From Siphonodentalium dalli (taxonomy: Eukaryota > Mollusca > Scaphopoda > Gadilida > Siphonodentaliidae): DNA of 64,000 nucleotides. This document shows positions 48,148-58,599 of this stretch, piece after piece (the first letter of the stretch is position 1; each line of letters starts with the position of its first letter). The stretch lies in NCBI GenBank assembly GCA_032622095.1, contig CP136061.1, positions 237,880,609 to 237,944,608 of the forward strand. Direction: 5' to 3'. A program made the translations under genes and the position numbers. The notes beneath the pieces are model-generated. The model had not been told where the DNA came from and searched no databases. It was given only the letters and a program-made list of their open reading frames with translations.

Positions 48148-49687
48148 TTAATCATTGTCTGAATCTTCGACCGTTAGATTTACTTCTAAGAGTTTCTTGA
48201 ATTTTCTCATCGCTTCATCTGCAGCCCATTCATTATTATATCCGCGTTTGGTCAGTTTGACCATTTTCTTCATGATCGTGTTATGTATGGGTGATGTTTT
48301 CAATCGATACTGGTATTCTATTAATCGTCTATAACTTTTGAGAAACAGAACAAACTCTGTGTCGATGGTATCCTCTTTTCCCGACATGCTCTCATCTCCC
48401 GAAATGCTCTCTTCTTCTTTCACATCATTGGTGACGCGTTTCATCATACTTTTGAATGTGTCCATCTCGTTGACACATCGCGCAGCTTTCTTAAGACCGA
48501 ATACCGTTCTACTACCGACGACATTACCATCTTTTGAATCTGATAGCGTTCCCCGTTCATCTTCATCTGTATCTTCTCCGAAGAGAGTTGTTTTTGTCTC
48601 GGACATAGCTCCGTGTTCATCCGGGTCCTCAGTTAATTTTCGTTTTAACTTATTTTCTTGACACCAGTTTTTTACGTGTCTCTGAACATCATAATGATCT
48701 GCGAACAAAAGCCCGCATTCATTACAAGGGTACGACATGTCTTCTCGAATGTTTTGACGGTTCTTCTTATTAATTTCATCGAGCTCACCAGGTGGCCGTA
48801 TGTCGTTAGTATAGTCATTATGTTGACCCTGGGGCACAATATAATTATATGTTATGCCCTTCTGTTGACCAGGGAGTTCTCTGTCATCGTATTTCATCGC
48901 ATTCTGTTGACCCTGGGTCTCAGTGTCTTTTGTATGTTTTTTCATCCCATTCTGTTCATCTGGGTGTTCTCTGTCTTTTTGGAGATTATATTTCATGCCA
49001 TTCCATTCACCCCTATGTTGGTTCGTGTCCTCTTTTAGTACATTCTGTCGCAGACGTAATGTGTCCGGTGTTGCGGCTTTTAAATCCACCAGTAGGTAAC
49101 CGTACGGTTCACTCGTCGCTTCCGAAAACTCTCGAACCATACGCTGAGGACATTCAGGATACATCTGTCTTGATAATGTTGAAATTAATCCCTTGTCGAT
49201 TGGGTTATTGAACAATACCAAATATTGACAATTTCGTCGTTGCGTTGGATCTTTGTTGTAGTAGAAATTCTGGTTCAAACTTATCAAAGATAAGTTCAAA
49301 TGGTGACTTCCTTCGGAATGCAAATCATTAACTCTCTGGTCTTTTGATGAAGTTTGCATCAAGTCATCGAGTATAACTAGATTTTTATACCGGGGGTTGA
49401 TAAGCGAATCCAAGTTTGCTGGTATTCCTCGTATAAAGTTGACCTGAGGGGTGACGGTATACTTTAATTCGTCATATAGGGGCTGCCAATATTTATAAAA
49501 CCATATTATTCTGTCAGGTGCGGGTGATATTTTTGAGGCAGACTTTTGTAGTAAGGTTTTCACGAAGTATGTCTTACCACAAGATGTCGGTCCACTTACA
49601 CATGCCGTGAATGGATGCTTGAAAATAAAATCTTCATGGACATTGGCCATTGGATCATCAAAGCAGGATGTTATGTCGCTTGGTGGC

Positions 49688-49721
<34 letters not shown>

Positions 49722-49882
49722 GGGGTGATGATACTGTTGTTGTTGTTGTTGTTGTTGTGGCTGATGATACTGTTGTTGTTGTTGTTGTTGTTGTTCTGAA
49801 GGCGTGTGTTTAACTTTGATATGACGCTTCAAACTATCTTGCCAAGCATAGACACTTAAGCACTCTCACATTGATACTTCAT
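48148..49882 (-). pseudogene. A32/FtsK-type packaging-ATPase-like gene, left copy (5-prime frameshift)
   Basis: A 500-codon frame (49650 down to 48148) begins at an internal ATG. Residues 20-27 are the Walker A motif GPTSCGKT and 91-97 the Walker B LVILDDL. Residues 213-290 are a degenerate Q/G repeat (DEQNGMKK, QGQQNAMKY, PGQQKGITY). Residues 308-330 form a zinc-finger-like CX2C...HX3-5C motif, followed by an acidic linker and a basic C-terminus. Upstream, the N-terminal C2H2 finger and polyglutamine tract are out of frame because one base is missing near 49866 relative to the right copy. TTTATT (complement of AATAAA) lies 6 bp past the stop. The ATPase fits the packaging NTPases of Polintons and related dsDNA viruses; the family call is inferred from motifs and element type. 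Confidence 0.65.
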
Positions 49883-50379
49883 TTAACTAGTTCAGGCTGT
49901 CGTTCACAACGTCTCTGAGGCCCGTTCCAAACGACGGATTTTTGTCGACTCGAATCTAATACCAGACCCACAATTGTATTAAATGCGTCTAAAATGCGAC
50001 GTTTGAAACAATTAGATCCGTGTCAGACGCACCACAGACGAATCTCCGTCCAATTCAGACGAATCTTCGTCGGTGATGCGTCTGAAATCCGTCTTGGTTT
50101 CAAACGACGGATTTTTGTCGACTCGAATCTAATACATGTGACGAGAAGAGCCGAAAGTTGCCGAATAACGAATGCAAATGATATGATAATGATATGATAA
50201 TGACATAATAATGAGGGAGTTCCCCTTATCTGCGGAAATACCCACATGACGTCATTTGTCGCACGCTCTCTTTGTTATAAAGAAAGATATATCTATAAGA
50301 ATTGCTTAGGTAACATTGTGAAAATTGTAATTATTATGGTAGTTTGATTTCTCAACGAACATGGCATGTCACTGACTCA

Positions 50380-50930
50380 CATCTTATAATGGATATAGTA
50401 TCAATGATTTATAAAAAATCATATATACCGGTATAAGGGATATGGGTTGTAGCAACTGATTTATACTAATTCATATATACCGATGTTCCTTATTGTAAGG
50501 GAAAGGGGTGGTAGTCTCTGATGTATAATAATGAATATATACCGGTATTACTTATTATAAGGGATATGGGTGGTACCACTGATTTATAATAATTCATATA
50601 TACCGGCATTACTTGTTTTGAGGGGTATATGGGTGGTAACCTCTTATTTATAATAATTCATATATTCCGGTATTCCTTATTATAAGGGGCAGAGTGGTAG
50701 CCTCAGATTTATAATAATTCATATAAACCGGTATTACTTATTATGAGGGGTAGGGATAGTATAGCCTATGATTTATAATAACTCATATATACCGGTATTC
50801 CTTATTATAAAGGATATAGGGTGGTAGCCTATGATTTATAATAATTAATTTATTCCGGTATTCCTTATTATAAGGGGTAGGGGTGGTAGTCTCTGATTTA
50901 TAATAATTCTTGTATACCGGTAATTACATG
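50380..50930. repeat. ~60-bp AT-rich minisatellite in Harbinger-like element 1
   Basis: About nine units of the form GATTTATAATAATTCATATA, then CCGGTATTNCTTATTATAAG, then a GGGTAGGGGTGGTAGCCTCT-type end. Each unit varies by a few bases or small indels. Confidence 0.8.
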
Positions 50931-51044
50931 CATGGTATACACATAGATGGCAATTTGTTGCACGATATAACATTTATTTGTAGCGCCTATTATAGTATAT
51001 TATATATCTGTATGTACTAGTCTATATACATCCTCATATACATG

Positions 51045-52170
51045 CAGAGACGTGGCGACAGGGGGGGTTGGGTGTCTCACCCCCGCCCCCAACTTTGGTA
51101 AAAATGTTCAACAGTTGGAAATTTCATACCTGCCAAAACATTAGTTGGAAATTTCACACCAACAATAGGTTGAAAATGTTCTTGTAGTTTGATTTTCAAA
51201 CAATTTATTGGGGGGAATTAATTGTTTTTGGACCAATATTTGCGTATTTTCCTATTTTTGGTCAAAATTTTGGAATGAAATTGTCATCAGTTGGAAATTT
51301 TCCAACCTTAGGGGGGGGCGACAGGCTGGAAATTTCCAACACTTGGAAAGCTTGTGTCCTGGTCCCTCCCCCGTGGCCAGTCAAAAACTGCTAGATAATT
51401 TAAGAAAACAATATTGTCATACATTTGGTCAGCATTGTCATTGCAATTGTCATCAGTTGGAAATTTTCCAACCTAAGTGTGGATGTCAGGTTTGAAATTT
51501 CCAACTCTAGGAAGGCTTGATGCTAGTCTAGATGGTAGGATTTTGCGATTTTCTTGTTCAGATTTCAAAATTTTAGCACACCGGGCCGAACCATGGTCGG
51601 CCCGGTGTGTCATTGTCCCCGTGGCCAATAAAAAACTGCTAATTAGTTTAACAAAACAATATTTTACTACATTTGGTCAAACTTGTGGACTGAAATGGTC
51701 ATCAGTTGGAGAATTTTCCAACCTTAGGGGGAGTATTAGGTTTGAAATTTCCAACACTATAGGAAAACTTCAGTTGAGGCCAGTCTAGATGCTATAGAAT
51801 TTGCGATTTTCTTGTATAGTTTTAAGAAATTTTCTCACACCGGGCGGAACAACCATGGTCAGCCCGATGTGCCCTGATCTGTTGCCCGTAGCCGTGTGCA
51901 ATTGTCTGGAGTTAGACCACTAGATGTTAGGATTTATGCAATTTTTCAGGTTAAAATATCTGAATGTTCTCATACAGGGGAATTTAGAACCATGGTTTAT
52001 GAATATATAGGATATTAGGCCTGAGAGCACTGAGGTGTAAGGGGGGGGGATGCAAATGGAAATTATGCAAAACTTGTGTTTGGTCCGAATCTTATTCAAG
52101 GGGGTGGGGTGCAGTTGGAATTTCCCAAGGTGGACACCCCCCCAACGGAGACCCTATAGCCACGTCCCTG
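51045..52170 (+). mobile_element. hAT-like non-autonomous element (1126 bp) nested in Harbinger-like element 1
   Basis: Terminal repeats CAGAGACGTGGC and GCCACGTCCCTG with an exact 8-bp duplication TATACATG (51037-51044 and 52171-52178). Element 2 supplies the unoccupied site (CATCCTCATATACATATGCACAT at 53788), confirming the borders. 8-bp duplications and CAGNG ends define hAT. The interior has no transposase, only GTTGGAAATTT modules. Relatives lie at 7288, 20533, 59816 and 61089. Confidence 0.85.
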
Positions 52171-52467
52171 TATACATGAGCACATAAATTCGCGCGCTGC
52201 AGTCGCGCATATATATATACATAATTTATACTGTATTTTAGTATATATATGTATAACATATACCGGTATATATAGGCCTCTATATCTACGCGTGATCATT
52301 TTTGACGGTAACCGGGAATCCACATTTAAATAAATCTAACGATGTATTAGATTCGACGCGACAAAGATGCGTCCGTCTGTAACAAAATCGACCGCAGACG
52401 CATCAACGACGGATTTAATACAATTAGATTCGAGTCGACAAAAATCCGTCGTTTGGAACGGGCCTGA

Positions 52468-54078
52468 GGCCCGTTCCAAACGACGGATTTTTGTCGACTC
52501 GAATCTAATACCAGACCCACAATTGTATTAAATGCGTCAAAAATGCGACGTTTGAAACAATTAGATCCGTGTCAGACGCATAACAGACGAATCTCCGTCC
52601 AATTCAGACGAATCTTCGTCGGTGATGCGTCTGAAATCCGTCTTGGTTTCAAACGACGGATTTTTGACGACTCGAATCTAATACATGTGACGAGAAGAGC
52701 CGAAAGTTGCCGAAGAACGAATGCAAATGATATGATAATGATATGATAATGGATAATAATGAGGGGGCTCCCCTTATCTGAGGAAATACCCACATGACGT
52801 CATTTGTCGCACGCTCTCTTTGTCATAAAGAAAGATATATCTATAAGCATAGCTTAGGTAACATTGTGCAAATTGTAATTATTTTGGTAGTTTGATTCCT
52901 CAACGAACATGGCATGTCACTGACTCACATCTTATAATGGATATAGTATCAATGTTTTAGAATAATCCATATATACCGGTATAATGGGTAGGGGTTGTAG
53001 CAACTGATTTATAATAATTCATATAAACCGATATTCCTTATTGTAAGGAATAGGGGTGGTAGTCTCTGATGTATAATAATTAATATATTTACCGGTATTA
53101 CTTATTATAAGGGGCAGAGGTGGTACTTCTGATTTATAATAATTCATATATACCGATATTACTTATTATGAGGGGTAAAGGGGTGGTAACCTCTTATTTA
53201 TAATAATTCATATATTCAGGTATTACTTGTTATAAGGGGCAGAGTGGTAGCCTATGATTTATAATAATTTATATATACCGGTATTCCTTATTATAAGGGG
53301 TAGGGGTGGTAGCCTCAGATTAATAATAATTCATAAAAACCGGTATTACTTAGTATGAGGGGTAGGGATGGTAGCCTATGATTTATAATAATTCATAGAT
53401 ACCGGTATTCCTTATTATAAAGGATATATAGGTGGCAGCCTATGATTTATAATTTATAATTAATATATTCCGGTATTCCTCATTATAAGGGGTAGGGGTG
53501 GTACCACTGATCTTATTTATAATAATTCATATATACCGGTATTACTTATTATGAGGGGCATAGGGGTGGTAACTTCTTATTTAGAATAATTCATATATTC
53601 CGGTATTCCTTATTATAAGGGTAGGGGTGGTAGTCTCTGATTTATAATAATTCTTGTATACCTGTATTTACATGCATGGTATACACATATATGGCAATTG
53701 GATGCACGATCTAACATTTATTTGTAGCGCCTTTTATATTTTATTATATTATATTATATAACTATATGTACTATAAACATCCTCATATACATATGCACAT
53801 ATATTCGCGCTGCAAGCACGCATATATTTATACATAATTTATATACTGTATTTTAGTATATATATGTATAACATACCGGTATATATAGGCCTCTATATCT
53901 ACGCGTGACCATTTTGTGAAGGTAACATGGAGTACACCTTTAAATAAATCGACCGATGTATTAGATTCGACACGACAAAGATGCGTCCGTCTGAAACAAA
54001 ATTGGCCGCAGACGCATCACCGACGGATTTAATACAATTAGATTCGAGTCGACAAAAATCCGTCGTTTGGAACGGGCC
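52468..54078. mobile_element. PIF/Harbinger-like non-autonomous element 2 (1611 bp)
   Basis: Same ends, same internal ~60-bp minisatellite (52925-53680) and same 3-prime region as element 1, without the hAT insertion. It is preceded by TGA and followed by TTA. The two elements abut with only TGA between them, as expected from tandem duplication or insertion at the same site. Confidence 0.75.
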
Positions 54079-54080
54079 TT

Positions 54081-54685
54081 AGTGTTGTTTGTACTGGATA
54101 CAAATTTATCACATTAGCTACAATACAACCTACCTATCCAAATGTCAATGCAATTATGAGTGATTTCAATATGAACACTCTATTATATAGATATGTGTAA
54201 CCTGGTGACTGACATGATGATACAGTTATGCACTAAATAATGGACTGCTTAACCACAGCAGAATTATAGGTAACTTTTCAGGAGTTAGTCGGAAATATGG
54301 CTTGTTGCCATTCATCGGAAAGCTCTCGCCGCCGGCGGATGTTGTCGGCGGATGTTGTTGGCGGCGGCATTGCGGTATTTTACTGCGGCGGCGGTGCCGC
54401 CGCCGCCAACAACATCCGCCGACAACATCCGCCGGCGGCGAGAGCTTTCCGATGAATGGCAACAAGCCATATTTCCGACTAACTCCTGAAAAGTTACCTA
54501 TAATTCTGCTGTGGTTAAGCAGTCCATTATTTAATGCATAACTGTATCATCATGTCAGTCACCAGGTTACACATATCTATATAATAGAGTGTTCATATTG
54601 AAATCACTCATAATTGCATTGACATTTGGATAGGTAGGTTGTATTGTAGCTAATGTGATAAATTTGTATCCAGTACAAACAACAC
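54081..54685. mobile_element. 605-bp near-perfect palindromic element
   Basis: It begins GTGTTGTTTGTACTGGATAC and ends with the complement, flanked by TA on both sides (54079-54080 and 54686-54687 within slight boundary uncertainty). The whole element folds on itself around a GC-rich core of GCCGCC/GGCGGC words at 54345-54420. The identical peptides on the two strands here are a consequence of the palindrome. A TA duplication is the mark of Tc1/mariner-type insertion, but no transposase is present. Confidence 0.75.
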
Positions 54686-54721
54686 TAAGAGACGTTGTGA
54701 ACGACAGCCTGAACTAGTTAA

Positions 54722-54884
54722 ATGAAGTATCAATGTGAAGAGTGCTTAAGTGTCTATGCTTGGCAAGATAGTTTGAAGCGTCATATCAAAGTTAAACACA
54801 CGCCTTCAGAACAACAACAACAACAACAACAACAGTATCATCAGCCACAACAACAACAACAACAACAACAGTATCATCACCCCC

Positions 54885-54918
<34 letters not shown>

Positions 54919-56460
54919 GCCACCAAGCGACATAACATCCTGCTTTGATGATCCAATGGCCAATGTCCATGAAGATTTTATTTTCAAGCATCCATTCACG
55001 GCATGTGTAAGTGGACCGACATCTTGTGGTAAGACATACTTCGTGAAAACCTTACTACAAAAGTCTGCCTCAAAAATATCACCCGCACCTGACAGAATAA
55101 TATGGTTTTATAAATATTGGCAGCCCCTATATGACGAATTAAAGTATACCGTCACCCCTCAGGTCAACTTTATACGAGGAATACCAGCAAACTTGGATTC
55201 GCTTATCAACCCCCGGTATAAAAATCTAGTTATACTCGATGACTTGATGCAAACTTCATCAAAAGACCAGAGAGTTAATGATTTGCATTCCGAAGGAAGT
55301 CACCATTTGAACTTATCTTTGATAAGTTTGAACCAGAATTTCTACTACAACAAAGATCCAACGCAACGACGAAATTGTCAATATTTGGTATTGTTCAATA
55401 ACCCAATCGACAAGGGATTAATTTCAACATTATCAAGACAGACAAATCCTGAATGTCCTCAGCGTATGGTTCGAGAGTTTTCGGAAGCGACGAGTGAACC
55501 GTACGGTTACCTACTGGTGGATTTAAAAGCCGCAACACCGGACACATTACGTCTGCGACAGAATGTACTAAAAGAGGACACGAACCAACATAGGGGTGAA
55601 TGGAATGGCATGAAATATAATCTCCAAAAAGACAGAGAACACCCAGATGAACAGAATGGGATGAAAAAACATACAAAAGACACTGAGACCCAGGGTCAAC
55701 AGAATGCGATGAAATACGATGACAGAGAACTCCCTGGTCAACAGAAGGGCATAACATATAATTATATTGTGCCCCAGGGTCAACATAATGACTATACTAA
55801 CGACATACGGCCACCTGGTGAGCTCGATTAAATTAATAAGAAGAACCGTCAAAACATTCGAGAAGACATGTCGTACCCTTGTAATGAATGCGGGCTTTTG
55901 TTCGCAGATCATTATGATGTTCAGAGACACGTAAAAAAAACTGGTGTCAAGAAAATAAGTTAAAACGAAAATTAACTGAGGACCCGGATGAACACGGAGC
56001 TATGTCCGAGACAAAAACAACTCTCTTCGGAGAAGATACAGATGAAGATGAACGGGGAACGCTATCAGATTCAAAAGATGGTAATGTCGTCGGTAGTAGA
56101 ACGGTATTCGGTCTTAAGAAAGCTGCGCGATGTGTCAACGAGATGGACACATTCAAAAGTATGATGAAACGCGTCACCAATGATGTGAAAGAAGAAGAGA
56201 GCATTTCGGGAGATGAGAGCATGTCGGGAAAAGAGGATACCATCGACACAGAGTTTGTTCTGTTTCTCAAAAGTTATAGACGATTAATAGAATACCAGTA
56301 TCGATTGAAAACATCACCCATACATAACACGATCATGAAGAAAATGGTCAAACTGACCAAACGCGGATATAATAATGAATGGGCTGCAGATGAAGCGATG
56401 AGAAAATTCAAGAAACTCTTAGAAGTAAATCTAACGGTCGAAGATTCAGACAATGATTAA
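54722..56460 (+). pseudogene. A32/FtsK-type packaging-ATPase-like gene, right copy (stop and frameshift)
   Basis: Unlike the left copy, this one keeps the N-terminus in frame: a C2H2 finger (C5, C8, H21, H26), a polyglutamine tract encoded by CAA repeats broken by YHQP and YHHP, then the ATPase domain with GPTSCGKT and LVILDDL. It is broken at 55829-55831, where TAA replaces the GAA of the left copy (369 codons read). A second lesion at 55933-55940 has eight A where the left copy has six, shifting frame before the C-terminal zinc-finger region. The 152-codon frame at 56002-56460 is the remaining C-terminus. AATAAA overlaps 56466-56471, 6 bp after the stop, a compact virus-like ending. Confidence 0.65.
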
Positions 56461-58128
56461 ATTTCAATAAACTTCATCAACATGTTATTCTCGTCTTCGT
56501 TATATATCTATAAGTGGGGAGGGGGTTTGTATAGCGAGAATGCTCCTTTAATATTCACACACCAATATTACATAACGTCCCTTACCTCGTGTCACTTTAA
56601 CATTCCACACACCGTGTGTGCATTATCCCCCTTTAAGTATGTCATAGCATGGGTACATGTAAGATAATATAACACTATGACTATGTCTGTATCTGTTGTT
56701 GGTAAGATGTGAAATATAAATTTCAGTTCATTCGTGTAGTAATTTCGTATATGTTCAACGCTCTTCATTCGTGCGCTTGTATTGTTAACATTCCTTCATA
56801 ATGAGTGTCCCTTTAGAGTGTCTTGTGTTCCTTTAAGATTCATACACCAATATTACATCACGTCCCTTGTTTCGTGTCACTTTAACTCCTTGAGTGTATT
56901 GCCCCTTCGAATGATGTCATAGCATGGGTACATGTAAGATAGTATAACACTATGACTATGTCTGTATCTGTTGTTGGTAAGATGTGAAATATAAATTTCA
57001 GTTCATTCGTGTAATAATTTCGTATATGTTCAACGCTCTTCATTCGTAAGAGTAATTACCAACTGGAAGTTGTACTATTTTTGATAAACATCGGATTTGG
57101 GCTGGTATTATCACGTTGGTCTGTGATTGAGTGTACAAAATCTCTTGTCAAGTGAACACCTGCACATTATCTATTTTCTAAACATCGAACTTGTCTGAAC
57201 CTATCAACTGATACAATAGCAGTGATATAATGTTACATCATCGGTGCTAACTGGAGTTTTCGGTATACAAAATGATCGTAAGTGTGAATGGAGTGACAAG
57301 TGGTTATTACGTAATGTTGTTATAACAATGACACCGAAGCAATTTCTATAATTGAGTGTCTCACGACCTGGACGTAATATGTATGCATGTTTTGGATAAC
57401 TAATTATCGTGTTAATGCTAACAATGACACAGTTTATCAACCTTAATTGATACTAACCCGTTAAACAACTAATTCTGCTCAGACATTAAATCGATATGTT
57501 TTCTGAACAGCATATAACTGTGAACGGGAATATAATAGAATTCATTTGGTAAAGCAAGGTGTGAAAGACACATTGTTACCCACAATGTCGTGTGTGATTA
57601 CTTGTACATAAAATGTTCCATCGAATATGACAATTCATTCTGGGGGTTGTAATTTCACATTACCCGTTTCGTCCACTCGTGATTCAAGATAGTACATCTC
57701 AATACTTCCAATAATTCACGATAATACACACCTGTCATATACTCAATAACTTCATCTGGGATAGAGAAGTTAAGAATAAACGCTCTTTATTATTTATGTA
57801 AGAGTAATGGTGTCTATTTTCAGGTATGACAATTATATATGTATGAACTGCGTCCGATAAACACTGGAATGTATGCATTCATACCGATGGTCACAATGTC
57901 CAATAAAGCTATTTCTAAACATCGATTAATAATTTCATGAAAAATATTTGAACAAAAAAAATAACGAAAGATATTACACGCAAATAATTTTAATAAACAT
58001 TCGACATTTTTTAATATCGAGATTATCAGAAACAGAAAACTCGTTATAAATTTTTTATTTAAACTTTTTTTTTAGAGAAATAATTTTGGGGGGTTTTGAA
58101 ATTTTTTCTTTTTTGAAATTTTGGGGTT

Positions 58129-58314
58129 TTACATGGGCCCTGAATAAATTTGAGTTTAATATCAAATATCTAAGGTACTGTGGAAAAAAACAACCCTGGG
58201 GTCTTTGCAGATACTCAGGATACTATACAGATGTCATAGCTGAAAAGAACCGATCCATCCTTTATCACCCTAAAGTGGTTCATAAGGAAATTGCTGAATT
58301 TTAATCGTGGTCAA
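58129..58314 (+). mobile_element. ~186-bp insertion in the right arm
   Basis: It interrupts GGGGTTTT|GAAATTTTTTGG, which is continuous in the left arm. It reads from ACATGGGCCCTGAATAAATT to GAATTTTAATCGTGGTCAA. An inverted, nearly identical copy is at 59328-59513. No obvious terminal repeats or tail. Confidence 0.7.
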
Positions 58315-58485
58315 TTTGAAATTTTTTGGAAGTTTTGGGTTTTTGAAATTTTTTGGAAAAAATAAATTTTGGAAGTTTTGAAAAAAAATTTGGGTTTTGA
58401 TATTTTGGGAATATTTTAGTACAACCAATTTTAGACCCACAAATTCTATTTTTAGATGTGGGGGTAACGAGACATCTATTCTTCT

Positions 58486-58575
58486 GATTTGTATAAATGA
58501 CAAACATACAGACAAACATACAGACAAACATACAGACAAACATACAGACAGAGGTCTTCAAAATATATATCAGAT
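58486..58575 (+). mobile_element. right remnant of the HINE-like repeat split by the Polinton-like element
   Basis: It begins with the second GATTTG, continues TATAAATGACAAACATACAG, has the CATACAGACAAA microsatellite and ends GGTCTTCAAAATATATATCAG, which is exactly what is missing from the copy ending at 46302. Confidence 0.85.
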
Positions 58576-58599
58576 ATCATAAACATATTCATATGTGAT

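Larger units (their letters stand above)
46309..49918 (+). repeat. left inverted arm of the Polinton-like element
   Basis: About 3.6 kb. From outside in: a poly-A/CCCAAAA-rich 230 bp, about 1.6 kb of AT-rich non-coding DNA with a ~275-bp tandem duplication (47561-48108), then the ATPase gene on the minus strand. The inner end is ACGTCTC followed by TGA. Confidence 0.85.
49919..52464. mobile_element. PIF/Harbinger-like non-autonomous element 1, with nested hAT
   Basis: About 40-bp terminal inverted repeats starting GGCCCGTTCCAAACGACGG, with TGA on both sides (49916-49918 and 52465-52467), fitting the 3-bp TNA duplications of Harbinger elements. Inside is a ~60-bp minisatellite (50380-50930), and part of the terminal repeat is duplicated internally at 50095-50140. 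A hAT-like element sits at 51045-52170. No transposase. Confidence 0.7.
46309..58485. mobile_element. Maverick/Polinton-like palindromic element, 12,177 bp with nested insertions
   Basis: It starts AGAAGAATAGATGTCTCG and ends with the exact complement (…CTATTCTTCT), between 6-bp GATTTG duplications. AG...CT termini and 6-bp duplications are the hallmark of Maverick/Polinton elements. The inverted arms are 46309-49918 and 54686-58485; each carries one packaging-ATPase-like gene reading towards the outside end. No DNA polymerase B, integrase, protease or capsid gene is present, so it cannot move on its own. The centre (49919-54685) is filled entirely by other transposons. Arm divergence is low (scattered single changes), with a 186-bp insertion in the right arm. 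Confidence 0.8.
54688..58485 (-). repeat. right inverted arm of the Polinton-like element
   Basis: Inverted copy of 46309-49916 with few substitutions. It is longer by about 190 bp, nearly all due to the insertion at 58129-58314. The inner end is AGAGACGT. Confidence 0.85.

Noticed and set aside
48338-49211. Plus-strand frames over the left ATPase copy (and their mirrors 55395-56270)
   Set aside because: Antisense shadows of the ATPase gene; the minus-strand frame carries the Walker motifs and zinc-finger motifs.
49607-49813. Frame with a run of cysteines and valines
   Set aside because: Antisense reading of the CAA-encoded polyglutamine tract.
54226-54541. Identical 79-codon frames on both strands
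   Set aside because: They exist because the 605-bp element is a palindrome; no domain and no flanking exon.
54722-55831. Calling the ATPase a host gene with polyQ transcription-factor function
   Set aside because: Its position inside an AG...CT, 6-bp-duplication element, its Walker A/B domain and the compact poly(A) ending fit an element-encoded gene better; a host origin of the zinc finger alone remains possible.
46309-58485. Possibility that the whole palindrome is an assembly artefact
   Set aside because: The arms differ by substitutions, separate lesions, polyQ length and a 186-bp insertion, and the target duplication is exact. An artefact would give identical arms. Long reads remain the proper check.
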